Source of the DNA: JBGPEQ01 sp035518775
GTDB lineage: Bacteria > Pseudomonadota > Alphaproteobacteria > Dongiales > Dongiaceae
Reading direction: 5' to 3'
NCBI GenBank assembly: GCA_035518775.1
Contig: DATIXH010000066.1
Coordinates: 1 to 64,000, forward strand
DNA length: 64,000 nucleotides
Positions within the stretch are counted from its first letter, which is position 1. Every line of letters begins with the position of its first letter. Below, in pieces: positions 23,173 through 33,014 of the stretch. Under the pieces are notes generated by a model. That model was not told the origin of the DNA, ran no database searches, and was given only the letters and a program-made list of their open reading frames with translations. The translations under genes were made by a program, and so were the position numbers.

Positions 23173-24192
23173 ATGCCCTATCAGTTTTGCCACAACGGAC
23201 TCCTGCGGGAGTTTCGCCTGTATATGCCGATCGGCTGGCCCTATTGGGTCGAGCGGGCCTTCAGCGAGGGCGGCCGCAACGGCCTGCCGCTCGTGATCGC
23301 GCTGCATGGCGGCGCGGAAGACCCGGAGACCTTCTCCGACGACTGGCCGTTCCACACGCTCATCAACTCCCCGAGCAACGCCAACTGGGAGGACCGCTTC
23401 TTCGTGCTCTATCCGCACGGCTTCGCGGCGACCACCCTGGCCAACGAGCCGGTGCGCGGTTGGAACACGGGCTTTGCCGGCGAGGTGGCGCCGGGCCAGA
23501 ACGACGTGGGATTCATCCGGCAGGCGGTCGCGGCGGTCGAGGAGATGCTGCGGGCCGAGCTCGCGCAGGTCGGCATCGCGCATGGCCCGATCGACGCCGA
23601 CCGCCGGTTCCTCTTCGGCTATTCCATGGGCGGGATGATGGCCTACAAGCTGGCCCACGAGTTGCCCGATCATTTCGCGGCGCTGTGGGCGATGTCGGGC
23701 GCCTATGGCGGGCGCTCGCATGAGGGACTGACGCCGACGATCACCAACGATCCGGAGGGCAGCTTCGGCCTGTCGCTGTTCGCCCACCACGGCGAGGCCG
23801 ACGTCGTCGTGCCGCCGGGGCCGCGCAACGACCAGACCGGTCGGACCACGAGCGCGTTCAACCGCGCCCTCTATATCGCCGCCGGGCTGCAGCCCGCCGA
23901 TGCCGACGCCTATGCCGGCTCGTTCCGCACGCTCCATGCGGCGGTGGAGGAGTTCAAGCTCTACAACGACTGCGAGCCCGGCGCGGCCTCGAGCTCGACG
24001 GTCGAGGCGGACATCGGCGGCGGCAACGGGGCGCTGAAGTTCGTGTTCCAGCGGCGCGGCAATCCCAGCAATCCCGAGGTGGTCGTCTACCGCGATCCCG
24101 CGATGGCGCATACCGGCTTCACGGCGAGCCCGAACCGGTACTTCGATGCCGCCGACGTGTGGGACTGGTTCAAGCTGCACCCGCAGGTTTGA
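23173..24192 (+). CDS. LpqC-type polyhydroxybutyrate depolymerase-family esterase
   Basis: 339 aa from MPYQFCHNGLLREF, with GAGGAG upstream. Alpha/beta-hydrolase of the COG3509/Esterase_PHB group: LVIALHGGAEDPETF oxyanion strand, VLYPHGF, and nucleophile elbow FGYSMGGMM (Ser about 151). The closing AHTGFTASPNRYFDAADVWDWF probably carries the active-site His. Members hydrolyse PHB oligomers, feruloyl or acetyl esters. No clear signal peptide, so an intracellular role is possible. PHA genes occur elsewhere in the window, but a role in PHA breakdown is only inferred. Confidence 0.82.
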   Translation: MPYQFCHNGLLREFRLYMPIGWPYWVERAFSEGGRNGLPLVIALHGGAEDPETFSDDWPFHTLINSPSNANWEDRFFVLYPHGFAATTLANEPVRGWNTGFAGEVAPGQNDVGFIRQAVAAVEEMLRAELAQVGIAHGPIDADRRFLFGYSMGGMMAYKLAHELPDHFAALWAMSGAYGGRSHEGLTPTITNDPEGSFGLSLFAHHGEADVVVPPGPRNDQTGRTTSAFNRALYIAAGLQPADADAYAGSFRTLHAAVEEFKLYNDCEPGAASSSTVEADIGGGNGALKFVFQRRGNPSNPEVVVYRDPAMAHTGFTASPNRYFDAADVWDWFKLHPQV

Positions 24193-24242
24193 GGAACGGC
24201 CGAGGGCGGCCGTGGGCTCGCAGCGCGATAGCGAAGATAGGC

Positions 24243-24342
24243 GTAGGGGCGACCGGCAGGTCGCCCGTGCCGAGGACGAATCGGGCTGATGTGGCGAATC
24301 ACAGCACTACGGAGAGGCGGGCGACCTGCCGGTCGCCCCTAC
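24243..24342. repeat. Inverted-repeat element, type A copy 1
   Basis: 24-bp perfect terminal inverted repeats: left arm 24243-24266 starting GTAGGGGCGACCGG, right arm 24319-24342 ending CCGGTCGCCCCTAC. Each arm is itself nearly palindromic (GGCGACC-GGCA-GGTCGCC). The 52-base interior resembles that of copy 2. It lies between the convergent esterase and 112-aa protein genes. Confidence 0.85.
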
Positions 24343-24356
24343 AAGGATCGGATCGC

Positions 24357-24695
24357 CTACAGCGTGACGCGGGGGATGACGCCGAGCTGGCGGATGGCGG
24401 CGGTCAGCTCGTCGATGCCCTGCAGGCGGGCGCCGCCCGCGCAGTGCGCGACGCCGGCGTCGTAGAGGGCCGAGGCCTGCGCCAGCTGCTGCGACGGCGC
24501 GAACTCTGCCCGGGCGCGCTCGAACTGGTTGCTGAGATCGGTGCAGCGGCGGATGTAGTTGGCCATCACGGTGTCGTAGTGCTCGCCGCGGCTCGAATGG
24601 AAAAACCTGCGGGAGCCGGCCTCGACGTCGCCCATCTGCGCCAGTATGGCGGCGGCGGTGGCAATTGTCAGGACGAGGACTTTCGGCGTGGACAT
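24357..24695 (-). CDS. Small exported protein of unknown function
   Basis: 112 aa, not recognised. The N-terminus MSTPKVLVLTIATAAAILAQ with cleavage after VEA (about 26) is a signal peptide. The mature part is helical (DTVMANYIRRCTDLSNQFERARAEF, then QLAQASALYDAGVAHCAGG) with two cysteines about 37 residues apart that may pair. It ends with a short helix IDELTAAIRQLGVIPRV. A helical bundle in the periplasm is likely. The gene stands alone between a type A repeat and the mlaC gene. Confidence 0.7.
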   Translation of the reverse strand: MSTPKVLVLTIATAAAILAQMGDVEAGSRRFFHSSRGEHYDTVMANYIRRCTDLSNQFERARAEFAPSQQLAQASALYDAGVAHCAGGARLQGIDELTAAIRQLGVIPRVTL

Positions 24696-24783
24696 GAGGG
24701 GTTCCTGCTGTTGACGACGCCATCCTGATATTGGCCCGGTCCGGTCCGGGCCATGTGACGGCGGTCACGCGGCGGTAGGAAAT

Positions 24784-24871
24784 ATGGCCGTATTCTGCGC
24801 GGCCGCGGCGTTGGCCGCCGGGTTAACGGCTGGCGCCAGCGCGCAGGACGAGCCGGGAACGTTCGGTCGCG
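24784..24871 (+). pseudogene. Possible truncated start of an exported protein
   Basis: From an ATG with GGTAGGA before it, the frame reads MAVFCAAAALAAGLTAGASA followed by QDEPGTFG. This is a textbook signal peptide with an A-x-A cleavage site. The frame then runs antisense into the 3' end of mlaC and becomes Arg-rich nonsense. It looks like the remnant of a gene cut off at the mlaC boundary, but could be chance in GC-rich DNA. Confidence 0.35.
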
Positions 24872-25504
24872 CTACTGGGCGCCGCCGCCGGTGCTGTCGG
24901 CGGACTGGGCGTTCTTGGCGCGGAGCGCGTCGAGCAGGCCGGCGACGCTGCCGCGGCTCTGGATCACCGAGGCGAACTCCGAGCGCTGGGTCACCGCCAT
25001 GCTCACGCCTTCGACGACGATGTCGACGATGGCGAAGCTGTTGCCGGCGGAGCGCAGGTGCCAGTCCACGCGGACGTCTTCCGCCGACGGCATGTCGATC
25101 TTGGTGTGCACCACGGTCGTGCCGCCTTCGACGTTGTTCGAGCCGGTGACGATGAAGCCCTGGCCGTGATACTCGGAGAAGCGGGCCGAATAGGACTGCA
25201 CGATGAAGTCCTCGAACAGCTTGCGGAACTCGTCGCGCTGCTCGTCGGTGGCCGTGCGCCAGTAGCGGCCGAGGGTGAACTTGGCGATCGCGGGCATGTC
25301 GAAATGCTCGTCGAGCAGCGCGCGGAAGCGCGTCTGCCGCTCGGCCTGCGGCACGGCCGGGTCGGTCAGTTCCTTGATGGCCTTGCTGCCCAGCGACTGC
25401 ATGAAGGTGGAGGCGGCCGCGTTGTCGTCGGCGCCGGCCGGCGCGGCGACAAAGGCCAGGGTGACAGCGATGAGGAGGATACGGATCACACGCATGGTAG
25501 TCAT
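24872..25504 (-). CDS. mlaC: MlaC/Ttg2D family phospholipid shuttle protein
   Basis: 210 aa periplasmic lipid carrier. Signal peptide with cleavage near residue 26 (PAGA). Body of the Tol_Tol_Ttg2 family: RFRALLDEHFDMPAIAKFTLGRYWRTAT, LFEDFIVQSYSARFSEY, and SFAIVDIVVEGVSMAVTQRSEFASVI. It carries phospholipids between MlaA in the outer membrane and the MlaFEDB ABC transporter, which is not in this window. Its ATG overlaps the mlaA stop by four bases, so the pair is translationally coupled. Confidence 0.93.
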   Translation of the reverse strand: MTTMRVIRILLIAVTLAFVAAPAGADDNAAASTFMQSLGSKAIKELTDPAVPQAERQTRFRALLDEHFDMPAIAKFTLGRYWRTATDEQRDEFRKLFEDFIVQSYSARFSEYHGQGFIVTGSNNVEGGTTVVHTKIDMPSAEDVRVDWHLRSAGNSFAIVDIVVEGVSMAVTQRSEFASVIQSRGSVAGLLDALRAKNAQSADSTGGGAQ

Positions 25505-26478
25505 GGCTCGAGTGTCGCCGGGTTCGTTCCCGGGGCCTCCTTTATGATGAAGAACGGTAAAGCCTTCGCTAACGGGTCCCGGCGGGGCACCAGCGGCGTG
25601 GCGACGGCCGGGATCTGGGCGACCGGCACCAAGATCAAGGGCTTAGCGCTCTGGCTGTCGCCGGTGAGACCGGGACCGGCGCCGCCCTCCGGGGTCTTGC
25701 CGTTGTTGATCTCGTCGTTCCGGTGCTGGCGGTAGAGGCTGCGAATCGTCGCGTAATAGTCGAGCGATCCCTTGCGGATCTCGTCCAGCGTCTTGAGGTT
25801 GCGCGCGCGCGTATCCATACCATCCGCCACGGCGGCCATGAGGCCGATGTTATCCACGCCGCCGAAGATGCCTATGTATGTAAGCGGGTCGAACGCCATG
25901 TCCACCACCCGGCCGATGGCATCGCGCGGATTTGATGGGCCGAGCAGCGGTAACATCAGGTAAGGACCCTCGCCGACGCCGTGGACGGCCAGGGTCTGAC
26001 CAAAATCCTCGTCGTGATATTCGAGGCCCATGCGGGACGCGACGTCGAACAGGCCGCCGAGGCCCATGGTGGAGTTAACCAAGAAGCGGCTGATGGTGAC
26101 GCCGGCGCGGTCGGTTTCGCCCTGGAACAGATCGTTGGCCAGCACCACGGGCGAGTGCACGTTGCGCAGCACGTTGCGCACGCCGTCCTGCGCGAAATTC
26201 GGCAAGGCCACGTAGTACCAGCCGGCCAGCGGCTTGAAGAGCAGCTCGTCGGCGGCGTAGTTGAGCTCGAAGAAATAGCGGTTCATCGGCTCGAGCGGGT
26301 CGTTCGCCTCCTTGTAGGCCTCGAGCGCGTCCGGATCGCTGGCCGGCGGCGGCGTCGCGCAGCCGGCGAGCAGGACGAGGCCCATCAGGCCGGCGGCCCA
26401 GGCCGCCACGCGATGGATACGCGCGAGGCCGCCGCGAGGTTGCAGGGCGGCCTTCCGCAGAGCCGGCGAATGAAGCAC
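25501..26478 (-). CDS. mlaA: MlaA (VacJ) outer-membrane lipoprotein
   Basis: 325 aa. Lipoprotein signal with lipobox LLAGC (Cys40 from this start; a start nearer the hydrophobic segment is possible). VacJ-domain motifs: NDPLEPMNRYFFELN, VRNVLRNVHSPVVLANDLFQ, DFGQTLAVHGVGEGPYLMLPLLG, FDPLTYIG. It removes misplaced phospholipids from the outer leaflet of the outer membrane. The C-terminal tail (about 255-325) is Pro/Gly-rich and longer than in E. coli. First gene of the mlaA-mlaC pair. Confidence 0.94.
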   Translation of the reverse strand: MLHSPALRKAALQPRGGLARIHRVAAWAAGLMGLVLLAGCATPPPASDPDALEAYKEANDPLEPMNRYFFELNYAADELLFKPLAGWYYVALPNFAQDGVRNVLRNVHSPVVLANDLFQGETDRAGVTISRFLVNSTMGLGGLFDVASRMGLEYHDEDFGQTLAVHGVGEGPYLMLPLLGPSNPRDAIGRVVDMAFDPLTYIGIFGGVDNIGLMAAVADGMDTRARNLKTLDEIRKGSLDYYATIRSLYRQHRNDEINNGKTPEGGAGPGLTGDSQSAKPLILVPVAQIPAVATPLVPRRDPLAKALPFFIIKEAPGTNPATLEP

Positions 26479-26709
26479 GCGTTGTCCCCTCGTAGTGTCG
26501 CAAACCCGGCGCTCCTCCCGCGACCGCGACGCCGAGCTGCTTGATCAGCAGATTAACTAAGCTTGCAAAAACTGCTTAACGCTTGATTACCCAAGTTTCC
26601 CGGCGGCGCGACTTTTCCCCTCGCCGTTAACGTCCCTTAACACAGCGACCGGAATAACGCGAGTCGGGGCGGGTGGCAAACATCGGGCGCGGCGGCGCGC
26701 CGCATGCCG
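26479..26709. other. Upstream region of mlaA, AT-richer than its surroundings
   Basis: 231 bases between mlaA and dppF, both on the minus strand. The stretch 26535-26600 is notably AT-rich for this genome (TTGATCAGCAGATTAACTAA and onward) and probably holds the mlaA promoter. No well-spaced consensus pair could be fixed. No gene or repeat seen. Confidence 0.4.
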
Positions 26710-27680
<971 letters not shown>

Positions 27681-27684
<4 letters not shown>

Positions 27685-28691
27685 TGCGCGGCCGCGCCCT
27701 TGAGCGGGCCGGGATGGCCGACCGGCTGGCCGTCGCTGAGCGGGTAGTGGCAGCGGGCAACCCAGCCGTCGCGGCCGGCGAGCGCCGGCCGCTCGGACCG
27801 GCAGCGCTCGGTGGCGAAGCCGCAGCGCGGATTGAACACGCAGCCGGCGGGGCGGTCGGCGATGCCAGGCACGACGCCCTCGATCGTCTTCAGCCGGTGC
27901 TTGCCCGTGCTGCGTTCCGGCAGGGCCTCGAGCAGGGCCGAGGTATAGGGGTGGCGCGGCTGCACGAACAGCCGATCGGCCGGCTGGCCCTCGACCTGCT
28001 GGCTCGCATACATGACCATGATGCGCTGGGCGGTCTCCGCGACCACGCCCATGTCGTGGGTGATCAGCACGAGCGCCATGCCGCGGTCGCGCTGCAGCGC
28101 CACCAGGAGATCGAGGATCTGCGCCTGGATCGTGACGTCGAGGGCGGTGGTCGGCTCGTCGGCGATCAGCAGGCGCGGGTTGCAGGCGATGGCCATGGCG
28201 ATCATGACGCGCTGGTTCATGCCGCCGGACATCTGGTGCGGAAAGGCGGAGAGCCGGGTCTCCGGCGCGGGGATGCCGACTTGGTCGAGCAGCTCGATCG
28301 TGCGCCGCCGCCGCTCCGCGCGCGTCCCGCCCTCATGCACCTTCAGCGTCTCCATGATCTGGAAGCCGACGGTGAAGCAGGGATTGAGGCTGGTCATCGG
28401 CTCCTGGAAGATCATGGCGATGTCCTTGCCGATGATCTTCCGCCGGGCGCGCGCCGAGAGGCCGAGCAGATCGATGCCCGCGAACACCAGCCGGTCGGCC
28501 GTGACGCGGCCGGGCCAGGCGATGAGGCCCATGACGGCGAGCATGCTGACGCTTTTGCCCGAGCCGGATTCGCCGACGATGCCGACGATCTCGCCGGCAT
28601 CGAGGGTGATGTCGACGCCCTCGACCGCGCGGAACGGGCCGCGATGGGTCTGGAACTCGACCGAGAGATTGCTGATCTCGAGCAACGCCAT
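27681..28691 (-). CDS. dppD: Dipeptide ABC transporter ATP-binding protein DppD-type
   Basis: 336 aa from MALLEISNLSVEF, just after the dppC stop. Walker A VGESGSGKS, Q-loop with IFQEPMTSLNPC, signature MSGGMNQRVMIA, Walker B LLIADEPTTALD. The C-terminal oligo_HPY segment has cysteines CVFNPRCGFATERC. The frame stays open far upstream into dppC, but that translation is antisense-like and Arg-rich, so the ATG at 28691 is taken. It works as a heterodimer with DppF. Confidence 0.93.
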
Positions 28692-28699
28692 GGCCGTTC

Positions 28700-29605
28700 T
28701 CAGCGCTTCAGCTTGGGATCGAGCGCGTCGCGCAGCCCGTCGCCCAGCAGGTTGAAGGCGAGCACGGTGATCAGGATGGCGACGCCGGGGAATGTCACCG
28801 CCCAATAGGCGCGCTCGATGTACTGCCGCGAATCCGCCAGCATCGTGCCCCATTCGGGCGTCGGAGGCTGGGCGCCGAGGCCGAGGAACCCGAGCGCCGC
28901 CGCGTCGAGCACCGCCGAGGAGATGCCGAGCGTCGACTGCACGATCAGGGGCGCCAGGCAGTTCGGCAGGACAGTCTTGAACATCAGCCGGAAGGTGCCG
29001 GCGCCGGCGACGCGGGACGCCACGACATAGTCCTTGGTCAGCTCGTTCAGGACCGCGGCCCGGGTGAGGCGGGCGTAGTGCGGGATGTTGGTGATGGCGA
29101 CCGCGATCATGGCGTTGCGCAGGCCCGGCCCGAGCAGCACCACGATGACGATCGCGAGCAGCAGGCTCGGCAGCGCGAGGACGATGTCCATCAGGCGCAT
29201 GATCAGGGTATCGACCGCACCGCGATAGAAGCCCGAGAGCAGGCCGAGCAGCACGCCGACGGTCAGCGACAACGTCACGACGATGCAACCGATCAGCAGC
29301 GAAAGCTGCGACCCGTAGATGATCCGCGACAGGATGCAGCGGCCGATCGAATCGGTGCCGAGCGGAAACTGCCAGACGCCGCCGTCGTCCCAAGCGGGCG
29401 GCAGTAGCGCGCGGTCCACGTCCTGGGCCGTGGGATCGTTCGGCGCGATCAGCGGCGCGATGATTGCACAGAGGACCAGCAGCAGGATGATGGTCAGCGC
29501 CGCCATCGCCCCACGGTTGGAGCGGAGCGACAGCCAGATCTCACGCCGCGGCGTCAGCACGGGTCCGGCGGCGACAGCCCCGGCAGTGGCGGTTGCGTTC
29601 GTCAT
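28700..29605 (-). CDS. dppC: Dipeptide ABC transporter permease DppC-type
   Basis: 301 aa from MTNATATAGAVAAG. After a cytoplasmic tail and the first membrane helix comes the periplasmic loop with FPLGTDSIGRCILSRIIYGSQ, the OppC/DppC hallmark. Further helices carry the EAA-loop region VASRVAGAGTFRLMFKTVLPN and the end FNLLGDGLRDALDPKL. Five to six membrane segments. Its start overlaps the dppB stop by four bases. Confidence 0.94.
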   Translation of the reverse strand: MTNATATAGAVAAGPVLTPRREIWLSLRSNRGAMAALTIILLLVLCAIIAPLIAPNDPTAQDVDRALLPPAWDDGGVWQFPLGTDSIGRCILSRIIYGSQLSLLIGCIVVTLSLTVGVLLGLLSGFYRGAVDTLIMRLMDIVLALPSLLLAIVIVVLLGPGLRNAMIAVAITNIPHYARLTRAAVLNELTKDYVVASRVAGAGTFRLMFKTVLPNCLAPLIVQSTLGISSAVLDAAALGFLGLGAQPPTPEWGTMLADSRQYIERAYWAVTFPGVAILITVLAFNLLGDGLRDALDPKLKR

Positions 29606-30612
29606 CGGCGCCCCCGGATCCGTGGGTTCAGCAGGCCGTAGACCAGGTCGACCGAGAGGTTGACCAGGATCACGAAGCTCGCGATCAGCAGCACGCCGCC
29701 CTGCACCGAGGGATAGTCGCGCTGATAGATCGAGGTTACCAGCCAGGAACCGACGCCCGGCCAGGAGAAGATGTTCTCGGTAAGGATGGCGCCCGCCATG
29801 AGCGTCCCGACCTGCAGGCCGATCACGGTGACGACGGGTATGAGCGCGTTGCGCAGCGCGTGGACGCCGACCACGCGGAAGTGGCTCAGCCCCTTGGCGC
29901 GCGCGGTCCGCACATAGTCCTCGCCGAGCACCTCGAGCATCGCCGAGCGGGTCATCCGCGCGATCACCGCGAGCGGGATGGTGCCGAGCACGATCGACGG
30001 CAGGATGAGATGGCTGACCGCGGAGGCGAAGGCACCCTCCTGGTCGGAGACCAGCGAGTCGTAGAGCATGAACCCGGTCGCGTCGTCGAAGTAGTAGTCG
30101 AGATCGATGCGGCCGGAGACCGGCGTCCAGCCGAGAAAGATCGAGAACAGCAGGATCAGCAGCAGGCCCCACCAGAAGATCGGCATCGAATAGCCGGTGA
30201 GCGCGGCGCCCATCAGCGCATGATCGTAGACCGAGCCGCGCTTCTCGGCCGCGAACACGCCCGCCGGAATGGCGAAGACGACGGCGAACACCATGGCGCA
30301 TGAGGCGAGCTCCAGGGTCGCTGGAAACAGCGTGAAGAAATCGACCAGCACCGGGTTCTTGGTCACGATCGATTTTCCAAGATCGCCCTGCAGGACGTGC
30401 CAGATGTAGTCGAAGAACTGAACGTAGAGCGGCCGATCGAGGCCGAGCTGGTGCAGCAGCGCGGCATATCGGACCGGATCGATCACATGCTCGCCCAGCA
30501 TCAGCTGAACGGGATCGCCGGGGATGACGTGTATGAGCGTGAAGGTGAGCAGGGCCGCGCCCAGGAAGGTCGGGATGATCAGCAGCAGGCGCTGGAGAGC
30601 GAAGCGCAGCAT
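29602..30612 (-). CDS. dppB: Dipeptide ABC transporter permease DppB-type
   Basis: 336 aa. Starts MLRFALQRLLLIIPTFLGA, the standard OppB/DppB N-terminal helix. Next come FTLIHVIPGDPVQLMLGE, LGLDRPLYVQFFDYI and GDLGKSI. The permease helices include VRTARAKGLSHFRVVGVHALRNALIP (EAA loop) and VGSWLVTSIYQRDYPSVQGGVL. Forms the membrane channel with DppC. A 13-bp hairpin separates it from dppA. Confidence 0.95.
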   Translation of the reverse strand: MLRFALQRLLLIIPTFLGAALLTFTLIHVIPGDPVQLMLGEHVIDPVRYAALLHQLGLDRPLYVQFFDYIWHVLQGDLGKSIVTKNPVLVDFFTLFPATLELASCAMVFAVVFAIPAGVFAAEKRGSVYDHALMGAALTGYSMPIFWWGLLLILLFSIFLGWTPVSGRIDLDYYFDDATGFMLYDSLVSDQEGAFASAVSHLILPSIVLGTIPLAVIARMTRSAMLEVLGEDYVRTARAKGLSHFRVVGVHALRNALIPVVTVIGLQVGTLMAGAILTENIFSWPGVGSWLVTSIYQRDYPSVQGGVLLIASFVILVNLSVDLVYGLLNPRIRGRR

Positions 30613-30638
30613 GGGGACGCGCCCGTCCTAAAACGCGC

Positions 30639-30669
30639 GCACCGGCGAAGGCAAGGCCTCCGCCGGTGC
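30639..30669. other. Intercistronic stem-loop between dppA and dppB
   Basis: GCACCGGCG (30639-30647) pairs with CGCCGGTGC (30661-30669), and an inner AGGC/GCCT pair shortens the loop. On the minus strand it comes right after dppA and is followed by a weak TTTT. Hairpins here commonly let the binding protein be made in excess over the permease, by 3'-end protection or partial termination. Confidence 0.65.
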
Positions 30670-30691
30670 AAACGCTCACATCATTGGGGCG

Positions 30692-32287
30692 TTACTTCTT
30701 CGAGACGCCCTCGAAGTTGTGGAAGCCGAGGGGATCCATGACGTAACCCTCGACATTCTTGTTCATCGCCATGTAGACGACCGAGTGGACGATCGGCACG
30801 ACCGCCGCTTCGTCGTGGATCAGCTGCTGCGCCTTTTCGTACAGCTCGGTGCGCTTCGCGACGTCGGCGGTCTCTTTCGCCTCTTTCAGCAGGGCGTCGT
30901 AGTCGTTATTGCACCACTTCTCGTTGTTCTGGCCGGGCGCTTGGCCGGTGCCGCCGCAGCCATGCAGATAGAGGAAGTTGTCGGGATCGCCGATATCGCC
31001 GGTCCAGCCGATCTGCGCCATCGGCGCCTCGCCGGCGTGCAGCCGCTTCAGGTACTCGCCCCAGTCGAAAGTCACGAGGTTGGCCTTGATGCCGACCTTG
31101 GCGAGATCGGCCTGCATCAGTTCGCCCATCTTCTTGCCGTCGAGGTTGTAGGGGCGCGACACCGGCTGGTACCAGAGATCGACCGCGAGGTCCTTCACGC
31201 CGGCGCCTTCCAGCATCGATTTCGCCTTGTCCGGATCGTAGGCATAGGCCTCGACCTTGTCGTTGTAGCCCCAGATCGTCGGCGGCATCGGATTCTTCGC
31301 GGCCACCGCACCACCCATGTACTCGGCCTTGATGATCGCGTCCTTGTTGATCGCCATGTTGATCGCCTGGCGCACGACCTTGTTGTCGAACGGCTTCATC
31401 GTGGCGTTCATGGTGAGGTAGGCGATGTTGAGGCCCTTCTGCTCCTCGACCCTGAGCTTCGGATCGGCCTTCAGCGCCTCGATATCGGCGGCGGCGGGAT
31501 ACGGAATGATGTCGCATTCGCCTTTGACGAGCTTCGCCTTGCGGACCGCCGGATCCTTGGTGATCGCGAAGACGAGGTCGGTGAGCTTCTGCTTGCCGCG
31601 CCAGTAGTCGGGGTTGGCCTTGTAGCGAATCACCGCGTCCTTCTGGTAGTCGACGAACACGAAGGGGCCGGTGCCGACCGGAATCTGATCGATCTGCTCC
31701 TTCTTTCCGGCCTTCTCGAGGTGGTCGGCGTATTCCTTGGAAAGGATCGAAGCCCATTCCATCGCGACTTCCGAGATGAACGGCGCTTCCGGATGGGTCA
31801 GCGTCACCTTCACCGTCATGTCGTCGACCTTCTCGACGCTCTTGATGGTGTTGGGCATGTCCATGCCTTCGAAGTACGCGTAGGAGCCGCCGTTCACGTC
31901 GTGGTACGGGTTGCTCTTGTCGAGCATCCGGTTGAAGCTGAACACGACGTCGTCGGCATTCAGCGTGCGCGTCGGCTTGAAGACCTTCGTGTTCTGGAAC
32001 TTCACGCCCGACCGCAGATGGAACGTATAGGTGAGTCCGTCGTCGGAGATGTCCCACTTCTCTGCCAGGCTCGGCATGGGATCGGTGGTGCCGAACTTGA
32101 TCTCGACCAGCCGATTGAACACCGGCCGCACGACGTCCAGGGTCGTGCCCGAGTCATACAGCTGCGGACCGAACCCTTCCGGGCTGCCCTCCGAGCAATA
32201 AACGAGCGTGCTCTTCGCCTCGGCCGCAAAGCTCAGGCAGAGAGCGACAGCCGAAACGGCCATTGCTCCCAGAATATGTCGTTTCAT
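30692..32287 (-). CDS. dppA: Peptide ABC transporter substrate-binding protein DppA-type
   Basis: 531 aa from MKRHILGAMAVSAVALCLSF, with GGAGG upstream. Signal peptide cleaved after AEA (about 24). SBP family 5: STLVYCSEGSPEGFGPQLYDSGTTLD, LAEKWDISDDGLTYTFHLRSGVKF, DVVFSFNRMLDKSNP, then GTGPFVFVDYQKD and, later, YNDKVEAYAYDPDKAKSMLEGAG. Close in pattern to dipeptide/haem-binding DppA. Heads the operon dppA-B-C-D-F, all minus strand and complete. Divergent from the thioesterase gene across a 204-base gap. Confidence 0.95.
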   Translation of the reverse strand: MKRHILGAMAVSAVALCLSFAAEAKSTLVYCSEGSPEGFGPQLYDSGTTLDVVRPVFNRLVEIKFGTTDPMPSLAEKWDISDDGLTYTFHLRSGVKFQNTKVFKPTRTLNADDVVFSFNRMLDKSNPYHDVNGGSYAYFEGMDMPNTIKSVEKVDDMTVKVTLTHPEAPFISEVAMEWASILSKEYADHLEKAGKKEQIDQIPVGTGPFVFVDYQKDAVIRYKANPDYWRGKQKLTDLVFAITKDPAVRKAKLVKGECDIIPYPAAADIEALKADPKLRVEEQKGLNIAYLTMNATMKPFDNKVVRQAINMAINKDAIIKAEYMGGAVAAKNPMPPTIWGYNDKVEAYAYDPDKAKSMLEGAGVKDLAVDLWYQPVSRPYNLDGKKMGELMQADLAKVGIKANLVTFDWGEYLKRLHAGEAPMAQIGWTGDIGDPDNFLYLHGCGGTGQAPGQNNEKWCNNDYDALLKEAKETADVAKRTELYEKAQQLIHDEAAVVPIVHSVVYMAMNKNVEGYVMDPLGFHNFEGVSKK

Positions 32288-32491
32288 TTGGATGCCTCCG
32301 AAGATTCTCTTTTGTCGGCGGCCGATCAGGCACTTGAGGCCCGCCCACCGCCACTGGCGCGACCCTAGGCCCGGCTGCCAAATGCTGTCAATGGCGGTGT
32401 TTTTTGCGGACGCTGCAAAGCGCCGCGGCGCGGGGTTGCGCGGCTCTGACGGCCGGCTATGGTGCGGCAACAATCCTGCAGGGCGCTGGCG

Positions 32492-33001
32492 ATGGACAGG
32501 CTGGATCTTTCAAGAATCCGCGCTCCCTTCGAAACGGATCGCGTGAGCGTGCGGCCGCAGTGGATCGACTACAACGGCCACATGAATGTTGCCTATTACA
32601 TCAAGGCGTTCGACCTGGCTTTTGACGAACTCTACTTGGTCATGGGGGTCGACGGGGAGGCCGTCCGGCAAACCGGGATATCGACCTTCACCGCCGAGAT
32701 GCACATCACCTATCAGCGCGAAGTACGCGAGGGTGACCGGCTCCGCATCACCACCCAGCTGGTGGATTTCGACGCCAAGCGCATGCACTTCATCCAGTGC
32801 ATGTACCATGCCGGGCAGGGCTTCCTGGCGGCCACCGACGAGTGGCTGATCATGTGCGTCGATCTCCGCCAGCGGAAGGCCGTCGCCTTCCCGGAGCCGC
32901 TGCGTGAGTTCCTGGCCGCGACCAAGCGCGCGCACGCCGCCCTGCCGCTCCCGCCCGAGGCCGGGAGGCGCATCAACCTGGCGAACGCGCGGCCGCGCTG
33001 A
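32492..33001 (+). CDS. Hot-dog fold acyl-CoA thioesterase
   Basis: 169 aa from MDRLDLSRIRAPFET. 4HBT-type hot-dog thioesterase: VRPQWIDYNGHMNVAYYIKAFD holds the usual catalytic Asp/GHMN segment, followed by TFTAEMHITYQREVREGDRL. By memory it resembles the thioesterase found fused to or beside carnitine dehydrogenase, where betainyl-CoA is the substrate. That is a hint only, as no carnitine gene is nearby. Cytosolic. Confidence 0.83.
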   Translation: MDRLDLSRIRAPFETDRVSVRPQWIDYNGHMNVAYYIKAFDLAFDELYLVMGVDGEAVRQTGISTFTAEMHITYQREVREGDRLRITTQLVDFDAKRMHFIQCMYHAGQGFLAATDEWLIMCVDLRQRKAVAFPEPLREFLAATKRAHAALPLPPEAGRRINLANARPR

Positions 33002-33014
33002 GGCGTGCGGCGCC

